A stretch of 64,000 nucleotides of DNA from JADZEM01 sp046328125 (GTDB lineage Bacteria; Chloroflexota; UBA6077; JACCZL01), in NCBI GenBank assembly GCA_046328125.1, contig JAXLXF010000005.1, positions 62,001 to 126,000 of the forward strand, read 5' to 3'. The notes under the pieces were generated by a model that saw nothing but the letters and a program-made list of their open reading frames with translations, made no database searches and had not been told where the DNA came from. The position numbers were made by a program, and so were the translations under genes. Below, piece after piece: positions 33,527-41,631 of the stretch (position 1 is its first letter; each line of letters begins with the position of its first letter).

Positions 33527-35500
33527 GTGGCGAGCACCGAGAGCGCGCGGGGCTGGGCCGGCGCGCCGTCGTTGGCGGTGCCGGTGCCGTGGACGGGCTG
33601 GCTGGAATGCGGGGCGGCGGCGATCCTGCTCGCGGTGGCCGTCGCGATGCGGCTGGTCAACCCTGGCGTCTACAGCGGCCTGTTCGACGAGGGGATCAGG
33701 ACCGAGCAGCTCTTCCTGATGTCGTCCGGCTACCGCCCGTTCCGCGACATCTTCGCGGCCCAGGGACCGCTGCTGCTCGACCTGCTCCATCCGTGGTTCG
33801 TGCTGTTCGGGCAGGATCTGGTGGCGGCGCGCTGGTCGGTCGGCGTCTACTCGCTGGTCGGGCTGGCCGGTTGCTACTGGTTGGCGCGGCTGGTGGGCGG
33901 ACCGCTGGCGGCTGTGACCGCCGCGACGCTATTGGTGCTCAGCCCGCTCTACCTGGAAGGCTCGCGGATCGCCCTGGCCGAGGTGCCGGCCCTGGCGCCG
34001 GCCGCGTTCTCGGTGGGCGCCGCCATCGTCTACGCACGGGGTGGGAGTCGGCGCTGGCTGGTGGCCTGCGCGCTGCTGCTGACGGTCAGCCTGCTGATCA
34101 AGCCGATCACGCTGGCGGCCGGCGTGCCGGCCGGGCTGGCCGTGTTGAGCCGCTGGCCGGCTGGTTTCAAGCGGATGGTGGCGGACGGGCTGATCCTCGG
34201 CCTGCTGGTCGGCGTGGTCGGCATCGTGGTGGTGGTCGGGGTCGGCGTGGCCGGCGTACTCGACCAGATCGTGGCGTACCGGCTGGAGAGTCGAGGCAGC
34301 GAAGGGTGGAGCCTCTGGAAGAACCGGATCGCGCTGGCCCGGGCACTCTCGTACGAGGCCGGGGCGCTACCCTGGCTCGGCGCGGCGGCCGGGGTGCTGC
34401 TGCTGAGCCGGCGCCGGATCGACGCGGCGCTGGTGGTGGCCTGGGCGGTCGCGAGCGTGGCGCTGTTGCTGTCGTACTCGCCGCTGCACGGCAAGCACGC
34501 CGTGGTCATGATTCCGCCAGTCTGCGTGCTGGCCGGCGTCGGCGTGAGCTACGCGGTGAGCCTGCTGAGAAGTCCCGTGCGCCTGCCGATGCGCGCGGCC
34601 ATCGCCGTGGCGCTGGGGGCGCTGGTCATCTGGTACGCGACGGCTGCCCCCGCCATCGCCGCCCAGAGCGGCCAATTGCTGAAAGTGACCGCCGACACCG
34701 ACGTCGATCCGGCCGTCGAGCAGTACGCCGACGCGGTTGCCGTGATTCGGACGCTGACGACGCCGTCCGACTTCGTGGTGACCGATCACCCGTACCTGAC
34801 GTTCCTGGCTGCTCGGCGGGTGCCGCCGATGCTGGTGGACACGTCGAGATCTCGAATCAGATCCCGCTCCCTGCGCGGCGCCGACGCCATCTCGCAGGCG
34901 ACGCCGTACAACCCGACCCTCGTCGTCTTGTGGGCCGACCGTCTGCGCGCCCTTCCCGAGTTCAAACGGTGGGTCGAAGAGAACTTCCGCCTGGTCAAGG
35001 TGTACAACCGCCGCAACGACCTGGACCGGGGCATCTACGCGCCCGAGACGCGGGATATGGCCGAGGTCCGCGCGCTGCTCGCCAACCCGGCCGCCGTGCC
35101 GATGCGGGCCGACTTCGCGGACGGGCCACTGCTCGTCAGCGCCCTGGTGGATCGCGCCGAGATTCGTCCCGGCGAGGGCGCCAGCGTCACGTTGGAGTGG
35201 GAGTCCACGCGCCAGCTTCGCGCCGACTTCCACGTCCTGACGGTTCTGCGCGGCCCGGACGGGCAGGCGTGGGACCAGCAGCAGGAGTCGTTGTCCGGCG
35301 GCAGCGACGGCACCACCGACTGGGAGGTCGGGCGCTGGCTCTTCCAGAGCACGTTCGTGAAGACCGACTCGACGGTGCCGCCCGGCGCGTACGAGATCGT
35401 CGTCTCGGTGTACGACTCGCGCGCTCGACAGAAAGTGAAGCTCTCGGACGGCCAGGATGAGATCGTGGTCGGGCGGCTGACGGTGCGTCAGGGGAGCTAG
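33527..35500 (+). CDS. GT-C glycosyltransferase, ArnT/GT39-like membrane protein
   Basis: A 657-residue polytopic protein. The first periplasmic loop carries an acidic pair (LFDEGIRTEQLFLMSSGYRPFRDIFAAQGPLLLDLLHPWF), in the position of the catalytic Asp of GT39/GT83 enzymes that use polyprenyl-phosphate sugars. About ten hydrophobic helices follow to roughly residue 365. A soluble C-terminal domain ends in a beta-rich module (VTLEWESTRQLRADFHVLTVLRGPDGQ) similar to those on other membrane proteins here. It probably transfers a sugar to lipid or glycan outside the membrane, in line with the adjacent Wzy-TPR gene. Confidence 0.82.
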   Translation: MASTESARGWAGAPSLAVPVPWTGWLECGAAAILLAVAVAMRLVNPGVYSGLFDEGIRTEQLFLMSSGYRPFRDIFAAQGPLLLDLLHPWFVLFGQDLVAARWSVGVYSLVGLAGCYWLARLVGGPLAAVTAATLLVLSPLYLEGSRIALAEVPALAPAAFSVGAAIVYARGGSRRWLVACALLLTVSLLIKPITLAAGVPAGLAVLSRWPAGFKRMVADGLILGLLVGVVGIVVVVGVGVAGVLDQIVAYRLESRGSEGWSLWKNRIALARALSYEAGALPWLGAAAGVLLLSRRRIDAALVVAWAVASVALLLSYSPLHGKHAVVMIPPVCVLAGVGVSYAVSLLRSPVRLPMRAAIAVALGALVIWYATAAPAIAAQSGQLLKVTADTDVDPAVEQYADAVAVIRTLTTPSDFVVTDHPYLTFLAARRVPPMLVDTSRSRIRSRSLRGADAISQATPYNPTLVVLWADRLRALPEFKRWVEENFRLVKVYNRRNDLDRGIYAPETRDMAEVRALLANPAAVPMRADFADGPLLVSALVDRAEIRPGEGASVTLEWESTRQLRADFHVLTVLRGPDGQAWDQQQESLSGGSDGTTDWEVGRWLFQSTFVKTDSTVPPGAYEIVVSVYDSRARQKVKLSDGQDEIVVGRLTVRQGS

Positions 35501-35529
35501 TGCAGCGGGGCGGAAGTCAGTCAGGAGAA

Positions 35530-35588
35530 GCCCTCACCCCCCAGCCCCCTCTCCCGCGTACAGGGAGAGTGGGCTGGGGGGTGAGGGC
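35530..35588. repeat. G+C-rich palindrome between convergent genes
   Basis: Two 26-base arms (35530-35555 and 35563-35588) pair with a single mismatch around a 7-base loop. The arms read GCCCTCACCCCCCAGCCCCC and continue CTCTCCC. The hairpin lies between the GT39-like gene and the convergent DUF2723 gene, and could terminate both transcripts despite lacking a T-run. The same arm motif, CCCTCACCCCCC, recurs at 36.5 kb inside a gene and as a half-arm at 58.6 kb, so this is a dispersed repeat rather than a simple terminator. Confidence 0.75.
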
Positions 35589-35605
35589 ACGTCGGCGACG
35601 CGGTA

Positions 35606-37717
35606 CTAGCGGGCGAGAAGCGCCGCCAGCAGGTCGAGCGGGCGGCCGAAGCTGCGCGGCTCGATCTGGATCGGAAACGCGACGCCCTCCTCGCCGGGCT
35701 GGCCGTTGGCGTCGAGGCGGCGCAGATTGGTGAGCGGCTCGACGCGGTACGGCAGCACCAGGATCTGGTAGCTGCCTGGCGCGAGCCGACTCCCGAGCGG
35801 CTGCTCGTGGTAGTCGCCCACGATCTGCCCCGGCGGCCAGCGGTCGGTCGGGGACGTGCCGAGGGCCGGGTGGCGCTCGTCCTGCGCGGCCAGGACTGCG
35901 CCGTTCGGCCCGATCAGTCGCACTGAGACGGCATACGCCTCGGCTAACTGACGCTCGGCCCGCCAGGTGAGCGTGAACGCGACCACGCCGCCCGGCCGCA
36001 GTGGCGGATCGTGGATCGCAATCGCCTGGAGCGTCAGTCCGCCTTCGAATCGTGCCGCCACGGAGGATGCGCCCGGCTGGGTCGTGGCTGGCGCGACTGG
36101 TGGGGGCGAGGAAGACACCTGGATCAGTGGCCCCGCCGACGATGTGACGCCGATTGATTCGACGCCGGGCAGGGTGCGTGAGAGGTAGACGGGCCGGCGC
36201 GTACCACGAGCTTCGGTGAGCGTCTCGTCCAGGCGCTCGATCGGGTAGCGAATCGTCAGGTCCGGACGCTGGCCCTCGACGCGCTGGAGGTACCAGAGCA
36301 CCGTCGCCTGCTCCCAGTCGCAGACGATGATGCCGTTCTCGGCGGCGCTCTGAAAGGCCAGTCGCCCGAAACGCTCCGCCACCGGCGAGCGCTGGAGATC
36401 CTGGCGCCAGTCGTCCATCGTCTCGGCGCCGGCCTCGGCCCGAACGAGCAGGATGGCGCCGCGCACCCAGGCCGAGCCGGCCTGGACGGCGAGCAGCGCG
36501 ACGATGACCAGGCACAGCGCGATCGACGGAGGAAGAGCCCTCACCCCCCGCCCCCCTCTCCTGTGCGCGGAAGAGGGGGTGAGGGGCTCCGATCGGTGAC
36601 AGGATGCTAGCCGGCGCAGGGCCGCGTCCACGCCAAGCCCGAGCCAGACGCTCCAGACCAGGAATGCGGGCAGAAAGAAGACCCAGTGACGCGGGAGCGC
36701 GTAGTGCGACTCCAGCAGGTAGCTGGCCCCGAGGACGGCGTTTGGGAGGAAGACCAGCAGCAGGACGACGGCGAGCCGCCAGTCGCGCTTGAACAGCGCC
36801 ACGACGCCGACGGCTCCCAGCAGCGCGCCGAGCGGCCCGAACGAGCGCACCAGCACCCACGCCTCCTCGACGAGACGCCCGCCGAACGCGGCGTCCGGCC
36901 GGATCTGCGAGGTGTAGCCGCGATCCATCAGGAACTCTGCGAAAGCGGCGGGCGTGTTCACCGGCCAGCTGCCGGGTGGAAGGCCGCGCGCGCCGGCCCA
37001 GGGGACGTACAGGTAGAGGAGGAGCGGCGCGAGGACGAGCAGGAGTGGAGCGACGATCTCGCGCGCGGCTCGGGGACGCCACCCAAAGAGGAGCAGTCCG
37101 AGTCCGAGCGCCGGGGCGGCCAGCAGCATGCTGCGGTGATGGGTCAGGCTGAGCCCGAAGACGAACGCCAGGAACAGGAATCGAGTGCGCGTCGGACGCT
37201 GGCGCCAGCGCACGAACAGCAGCAGTGTCAGAGCCAGAAACAGGCCGTTCAGCGTGTATTTGTCGCCTCGGACCGCTTGCGACCACCAGAGCTCGCTAAA
37301 CGCCAGGCACCAGCCCGCCAGCGCCGCCGCTGCCCGACCGGCCCCGACGAGTCGGGTGACCGCCACGACCAGCCCGACCGCCGCCGCCGCGAAGGCGGCG
37401 TCCAGCACGTTCAGGCTGTACGCGACGCTGCCGCCGATTGGCAGCAAGCTCCAGAGGTAGTGCACCAGCACCTGGAGCGGATAGCCGGTCGGGTGGGTCA
37501 GGCCGAGGATCGGCGGGACGAACTGGAGCTCGCCGGCGTCGCCGCCCAGGACGCCGCGCGACAGGGTCGTCAGGTAGACGCAGAATGCGCTCAGCCCGAC
37601 GGCTACCGCGAGAGCGGCGTCAGACCGTGGCCACGACCGCCGTGCACGGTCGGCGGGCGCAAGAATCCCCCCGCGCCCGAGGTCGGGTGGGGGGGATTCT
37701 CCAGATGTGCCACTCAT
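35606..37717 (-). CDS. DUF2723 family membrane protein (GT-C-like)
   Basis: About 703 residues. The N-terminal GDAGELQFVPPILGLTHPTGYPL segment is the DUF2723 hallmark, with the acidic residues expected of a GT-C glycosyltransferase. About ten helices follow, then a soluble beta-rich tail. Start chosen at ATG 37717, clear of the neighbouring NYN gene; the frame is open to 37780. Two DNA palindromes are translated in frame. One (37662-37700) gives the N-terminal PPPDLGRGG. The other (36535-36589) gives a Ser/Pro/Arg stretch, SEPLTPSSAHRRGGRGVRAL, inserted before the last membrane helix. Both look like tolerated repeat insertions. Confidence 0.8.
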   Translation of the reverse strand: MSGTSGESPPPDLGRGGILAPADRARRSWPRSDAALAVAVGLSAFCVYLTTLSRGVLGGDAGELQFVPPILGLTHPTGYPLQVLVHYLWSLLPIGGSVAYSLNVLDAAFAAAAVGLVVAVTRLVGAGRAAAALAGWCLAFSELWWSQAVRGDKYTLNGLFLALTLLLFVRWRQRPTRTRFLFLAFVFGLSLTHHRSMLLAAPALGLGLLLFGWRPRAAREIVAPLLLVLAPLLLYLYVPWAGARGLPPGSWPVNTPAAFAEFLMDRGYTSQIRPDAAFGGRLVEEAWVLVRSFGPLGALLGAVGVVALFKRDWRLAVVLLLVFLPNAVLGASYLLESHYALPRHWVFFLPAFLVWSVWLGLGVDAALRRLASCHRSEPLTPSSAHRRGGRGVRALPPSIALCLVIVALLAVQAGSAWVRGAILLVRAEAGAETMDDWRQDLQRSPVAERFGRLAFQSAAENGIIVCDWEQATVLWYLQRVEGQRPDLTIRYPIERLDETLTEARGTRRPVYLSRTLPGVESIGVTSSAGPLIQVSSSPPPVAPATTQPGASSVAARFEGGLTLQAIAIHDPPLRPGGVVAFTLTWRAERQLAEAYAVSVRLIGPNGAVLAAQDERHPALGTSPTDRWPPGQIVGDYHEQPLGSRLAPGSYQILVLPYRVEPLTNLRRLDANGQPGEEGVAFPIQIEPRSFGRPLDLLAALLAR
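36535..36589. repeat. Palindromic repeat translated within the DUF2723 gene
   Basis: An imperfect palindrome with GAGCCCTCACCCCCC-type left arm and GGGGGTGAGGGGCTC right arm around CTCTCCTGTGCGCGGAAG. It is related to the intergenic palindrome at 35.5 kb. It lies wholly inside coding sequence, in frame, in a predicted loop between membrane helices. Confidence 0.7.
37662..37700. repeat. Palindrome near the start of the DUF2723 gene
   Basis: AGAATCCCCCCGCGCCCGA and TCGGGTGGGGGGGATTCT form an imperfect hairpin with a two-base loop. It is translated as part of the non-conserved N-terminal leader. Its sequence family differs from the CCCTCACCCCCC repeat. Confidence 0.65.
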
Positions 37718-37760
37718 CGTCGGGGCTGCTCCACGGCGGGAGCATGCCACGAAAGACGGG

Positions 37761-39575
37761 TCAGCCGCCCGCCTCGCCACTCACGGCTTCGGCGCCCTCC
37801 GTGACAGCGCCCGCGGGACGGCGAGTCCGGCGACGACGGGCCGGCCGAGCGGGTGCCTCGCCACCCTCGGAGGGTGCATCGGCGGCTGGCCCGGCCTCTG
37901 CGCTGGACGCGACCTCGGTAGAGGCCGACGAGCTGACGCTCCCATTGGTGTTGCCACTTGCCGGTGCTTGCCGTGGACGGCGCGTCGCACCCGATCGGCT
38001 CGACTGGCCCGATCTGCGAGATCGGCTTGGGCGAGCCGTCGGCCGAGCCTCCGAAGCAGCGGCTTCAGCGACCGCCGGGGCAGTATCGTCGCCTGCCGAG
38101 CCACCTTCGTCCACGACGGTCGGGTCGATGTCGGGCGCTACGGCATCCGGCATCGTCACGGCAGCGGCGATCTCCTCGAACGCCGTGGTGTCGGTTGACG
38201 GAGCTGGTGTCGTGATGGCAGCCTCTGGCTCGACAGCCCGGCTCGTCGGCTCGTCCGAATAGGTGCCGGCGAGTGGGGCGAGGGCCGGAGGCGGGGACTG
38301 GCGGGCCGGCACGTCCGGTGGACCGAACGAGCTGAACGAGGTCCGCGCGATTTTTGGCCGAGGCGAAGCCGCCTCCGAGCCAGTCGTGCCGGATTCTGAA
38401 GGCTGGACCGCACTGGACGGCTCAGGCGCCGCCGGAATCCGGGCTGACGAGACGACCGACGATGGCTGTTCGGACTCAGCGGGCGGCGTGACGGCCGGCG
38501 AGGACGGGCTCGTGTCCCGGTCGCGAGCGGCCAGCAGCTCCAGAACGGCCGTGTCGATGTCGTCAGGACTGCTGGCGACGGCCGCCGCGTCGCTATCGCT
38601 GTCGCCGTCCAACACGTCGTCGGTTTCCGACTCGTCGGGCAGCGACTCAACAGCCGCGTCCGACTCGCCAATTCCGCCGAGGCCAGTGCGTCGTCCGCGC
38701 CCGCCGCGTCGTCGTCGCCGCCGCGGAGCGAGCTCTGAGCCGAGACCTGACGCATCGGGCAGTGATTCGGCGATCGACGTCGGCGCGGCTGGCTCGGGAA
38801 GCGCGCGCTCGGGCTCGACCGGTACGACTGGCGCCACCGATTCGCTGATTCGTCGACGGATGGGCGGGGCCGGCGGCAACGGAGTGACCGGAGCAGGCGC
38901 GCCCGACAACGTGCCGACCGGTCGTGGTCCGCCTCGGCCGCCGGCGCCGATCGGGCCGCCACCGGAGCCGCCGGCGCTGCCGAGGTGGCTGCCATACGGC
39001 TCGCTGCTCGGTCGCCGCGACTCGCGAAGCCGACGCTCGCGCGCGGGGGCGCGTCCAACTGGCGCCTCCAGCTCGGAGACGCGGTCGAGCTCGCGGAGCA
39101 GCTGCCGGTAGGTGATGAAGACGTTCGACATCTCGACCAGCGGGATCGCCGTCAGGTCGCTGCCGAGCACCACCACGGCTGCGCCGCGCTGCTTCGCGAT
39201 CCGGGCCAGCGGGATCATGTCCTTGTCGCTGGTCGCCAGCACGAACACGTCGGGGGCAACGGTCCAGAGCAGATCCACGCCGTCAGCCACCATGACCGTG
39301 TCGGCCAGGCTCTTGCCCTCACGCGGGCTGCCCTCGGGGCGCATCACCGGCGCGAAGACCGGTTCGATGCCGGCCTTGTAGACGGCCAGACGTTCGGAGA
39401 GCAGGTTCCACTCAGCGTAGGCGCGCGCCGAAACCAGGGTTCCGTAGCTCTGCGCCAGCGCGATCAGGGCCTGTAGGTCAAGCTCGGTACCGGGTGCATC
39501 GCGACTGTGGCAAATCTGGAGATTGTCCCAGTCGATCAGCATCACGACAGTCTTGGAGCGGTCTGTCACATGCAT
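37761..39575 (-). CDS. NYN-domain protein with long low-complexity tail
   Basis: About 604 residues. The first ~165 form a NYN (PIN-like) nuclease domain of the LabA/DUF88 type. VVMLIDWDNLQ carries the first acidic residues, KSLADTVMVADGVDLLW the second, and VFVLATSDKDMIPLARIAKQRGAAVVVLG the third, so the metal site looks intact. It probably cleaves or binds RNA. The remaining ~440 residues are Ser/Pro/Ala-rich and disordered, with Arg-rich patches (APRRRRRRGGRGRR and RPARRRRTRRP) that could bind RNA, as in RNase E-type tails. A GGGGGAGG site lies directly before the ATG and 6 bases before an in-frame GTG at 39569, which may be the true start. Confidence 0.85.
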   Translation of the reverse strand: MHVTDRSKTVVMLIDWDNLQICHSRDAPGTELDLQALIALAQSYGTLVSARAYAEWNLLSERLAVYKAGIEPVFAPVMRPEGSPREGKSLADTVMVADGVDLLWTVAPDVFVLATSDKDMIPLARIAKQRGAAVVVLGSDLTAIPLVEMSNVFITYRQLLRELDRVSELEAPVGRAPARERRLRESRRPSSEPYGSHLGSAGGSGGGPIGAGGRGGPRPVGTLSGAPAPVTPLPPAPPIRRRISESVAPVVPVEPERALPEPAAPTSIAESLPDASGLGSELAPRRRRRRGGRGRRTGLGGIGESDAAVESLPDESETDDVLDGDSDSDAAAVASSPDDIDTAVLELLAARDRDTSPSSPAVTPPAESEQPSSVVSSARIPAAPEPSSAVQPSESGTTGSEAASPRPKIARTSFSSFGPPDVPARQSPPPALAPLAGTYSDEPTSRAVEPEAAITTPAPSTDTTAFEEIAAAVTMPDAVAPDIDPTVVDEGGSAGDDTAPAVAEAAASEARPTARPSRSRRSGQSSRSGATRRPRQAPASGNTNGSVSSSASTEVASSAEAGPAADAPSEGGEAPARPARRRRTRRPAGAVTEGAEAVSGEAGG

Positions 39576-39764
39576 CCTCCCCCGATCCTTCTCGAAGTGT
39601 ACCAGTCTGTGCGGCTCTCTCGAACGATTCGGGCATTGATGTGAGCGGCTCGCAACCACTGTTCGCGACGCGGTGTGCGTCAGTTGTCCGTCGCGTGCCG
39701 CTCTTCACAGTACTACAACGTGAAGTACCCCTACCTGGATTCCGGGCAGAATCTGGGCCAGGCA

Positions 39765-40538
39765 CTACCAGGCCACGGAGCCGCCGTCTACGGCCAGCGT
39801 CTGTCCCGTCACGTAGGCGGCGGCGTCCGACGCCAGGAAGAGCACCACCCCCTTGATCTCGTCGGCCCGGCCGATGCGGCCCATCGGGCTGAGCGCGGCG
39901 TACCGCTCCTCGCCCTCGGAGAACAGGCCGCGCGTCATCCGAGTCGGGAAGAAGCCCGGCGCCACGGCGTTCACCGTCACGTTCTTCGTCGCCAGCTTCA
40001 CCGCCAGGTCACGGGTCAGGGCGATGACGGCGCCCTTGCTGGCAGTGTAGCCGACGGCGTCCATCAGCGCCGGGTCCTGGCCCACCAGTCCCGCGACGGA
40101 GGCAACGTTCACGATCCGCCCGCCGCCCTGCTGGACCATGACCCGGCCGACCTCCTGACAACAGACGAAGGTGCCGGTCAGGTTCACGTCCAGGACGGCT
40201 TGCCAGCGGTCCAGGGGCATCTCCAGGGCTGGCGCGCCCCACGAGATCCCGGCCGCGTTGACCAGGACGTCGATCCGCCCGAGACGCGCGACGGTGTCAC
40301 GGACGACGGCGGTCACCTGCTCTGGCCTGGCAACGTCGCAGGCCAGGGCCGTCGCGTCGATCCCGGCCTCGCGCAGCTCCTCCTCGGCCGGCGCAAGCCA
40401 CTCCTGCCGACGTGCCGTCACGACGACCGTTGCGCCAGCCTCGCCGAGGCCGTGCGCGATCTCCAGCCCGAGTCCGCGCGAGCCGCCCGTGACGAGGGCG
40501 ACGCGCCCTTTCAGGCTGAACAGCTCCTGAACGTGCAT
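39765..40538 (-). CDS. Short-chain dehydrogenase/reductase (FabG / gluconate 5-dehydrogenase-like)
   Basis: A 257-residue classical SDR. The cofactor motif TGGSRGLGLEIAHGL is followed by ACDVARPEQV and NAAGISWG (the NAG motif), with catalytic Ser in NVASVAGLVG and Tyr-x3-Lys in YTASKGAV. The Arg after the glycine loop (VTARRQEW) suggests NADP preference. The C-terminus GQTLAVDGGSVAW is typical. It oxidises or reduces a carbonyl/alcohol; gluconate 5-dehydrogenase and 3-oxoacyl-ACP reductase are the closest textbook patterns, but neighbours give no pathway. It is divergent from the cytochrome bc operon. Confidence 0.88.
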   Translation of the reverse strand: MHVQELFSLKGRVALVTGGSRGLGLEIAHGLGEAGATVVVTARRQEWLAPAEEELREAGIDATALACDVARPEQVTAVVRDTVARLGRIDVLVNAAGISWGAPALEMPLDRWQAVLDVNLTGTFVCCQEVGRVMVQQGGGRIVNVASVAGLVGQDPALMDAVGYTASKGAVIALTRDLAVKLATKNVTVNAVAPGFFPTRMTRGLFSEGEERYAALSPMGRIGRADEIKGVVLFLASDAAAYVTGQTLAVDGGSVAW

Positions 40539-40580
40539 GAATCCTCCCGTACATGACCCGCCAACGGGGTATTGTTCGCG

Positions 40581-40609
40581 TTGACACGTTCCGGGGCCAG
40601 TGGTACGAT
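40581..40609 (+). promoter_or_regulatory. Sigma-70-type promoter of the cytochrome bc operon
   Basis: TTGACA (40581-40586) and TACGAT (40604-40609) separated by 17 bases. It points at the cytochrome b gene and would give an untranslated leader of roughly 220 bases, in which I see no recognisable riboswitch. It lies just upstream of the divergent SDR gene. Confidence 0.6.
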
Positions 40610-40833
40610 CCCGGCTACGGTCGTCGGGCTGCTTGCTCGGCGCCGCCCCCGGAAGCTACGCTATCGCTCGAATCGCTCGGACGGCGCACGGCACCCTCGT
40701 GCTCGACGGGCAGATGCAGTGCAGTATCCCATCTTCTCTGCCGAGCCTCGGTCTGGTGTTGTCCACTAGCTGACCTCGGCGCCCCTACCCCCGCATCCGT
40801 CGATCCTCCGCCATATCGAGGTGCCGTTCCGAC

Positions 40834-41589
40834 ATGCACGAGATGCGTCCATTTCTTGACGATCTCCGCCAGGGGAACTTCCGTCGAGCGCTGACTGAGA
40901 ACCGGGTCTTCAAGAGCATCATCCGCACCGGGTACCCGAGTACGCCTCGGAACCAGGCGCTGATCATGTTCAACAACGTCTTCCTGCACCTTCACCCGGT
41001 GCGGATCAGACGTGAGAGCCTGAAGATCACGTACACGTTCTGCCTGGGCGGGCTCTCGTTCTTCCTCTTCTTGCTCCTGACGGTGACTGGCGTCCTGCTC
41101 ATGTTCTATTACCGCCCAGCTACTGCTGTGGCGTACTCGGACATGAAGGATCTGGAGACGGTGGTCACGTTCGGGCTGCTGCTCCGGAACCTGCACCGGT
41201 ACTCCGCGCACGGCATGGTCATCACGGTCTTCTTACACATGGTGCGCGTCTTCTATACGGGCGCGTACAAGGCGCCGCGTGAGTTCAACTGGATCGTGGG
41301 CGTCATTCTGCTCACGCTGACGTTCCTCCTCAGCTTCACCGGCTATCTGCTGCCGTGGGACCAGCTAGCGATCTGGGCGGTCACGGTTGGCACGAACATG
41401 GCTGGCGCGACCCCGTTCATCGGCGACTCGGTCAAGTTCGCCGTCGTGGGCGGCTACGAGATCGGCGACAACACGCTGATCCGGTGGTACGTGCTCCATG
41501 TGATCGCGCTGCCGCTGCTCGCGGCGCTGTTCATGACTGTGCATTTCTGGCGCATCCGGAAGGACGGCGGCATCGCCGGTCCACTGTGA
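40834..41589 (+). CDS. Cytochrome b, N-terminal haem-binding subunit (cytochrome b6-like)
   Basis: A 251-residue membrane subunit of a cytochrome bc/b6f-type complex that moves electrons from quinol to a c-type cytochrome and pumps protons. Four helices carry the haem ligands: NLHRYSAH and FLHMVRVF pair with YVLHVIALPLLAALFMTVHFWR. FTGYLLPWDQLAIWA is the conserved quinol-site segment. It is the N-terminal part only; the C-terminal helices are encoded separately by the next gene, as in b6f complexes. An in-frame ATG at 40843 is an alternative start. Confidence 0.93.
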   Translation: MHEMRPFLDDLRQGNFRRALTENRVFKSIIRTGYPSTPRNQALIMFNNVFLHLHPVRIRRESLKITYTFCLGGLSFFLFLLLTVTGVLLMFYYRPATAVAYSDMKDLETVVTFGLLLRNLHRYSAHGMVITVFLHMVRVFYTGAYKAPREFNWIVGVILLTLTFLLSFTGYLLPWDQLAIWAVTVGTNMAGATPFIGDSVKFAVVGGYEIGDNTLIRWYVLHVIALPLLAALFMTVHFWRIRKDGGIAGPL

Positions 41590-41631
41590 TCGCGCGCTTT
41601 CGGAACCCGGGATTGAGGATGGGAGAGACGC

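Noticed and set aside
39671..39683. CGGTGTGCGTCAG, 12 of 13 matches to the MITE end
   Set aside because: No matching opposite end, interior or target duplication nearby. Could be a remnant, but chance cannot be excluded.
40610..40833. Long leader of the cytochrome bc operon as a possible riboswitch
   Set aside because: No conserved riboswitch blocks could be recognised; only a promoter is supported.
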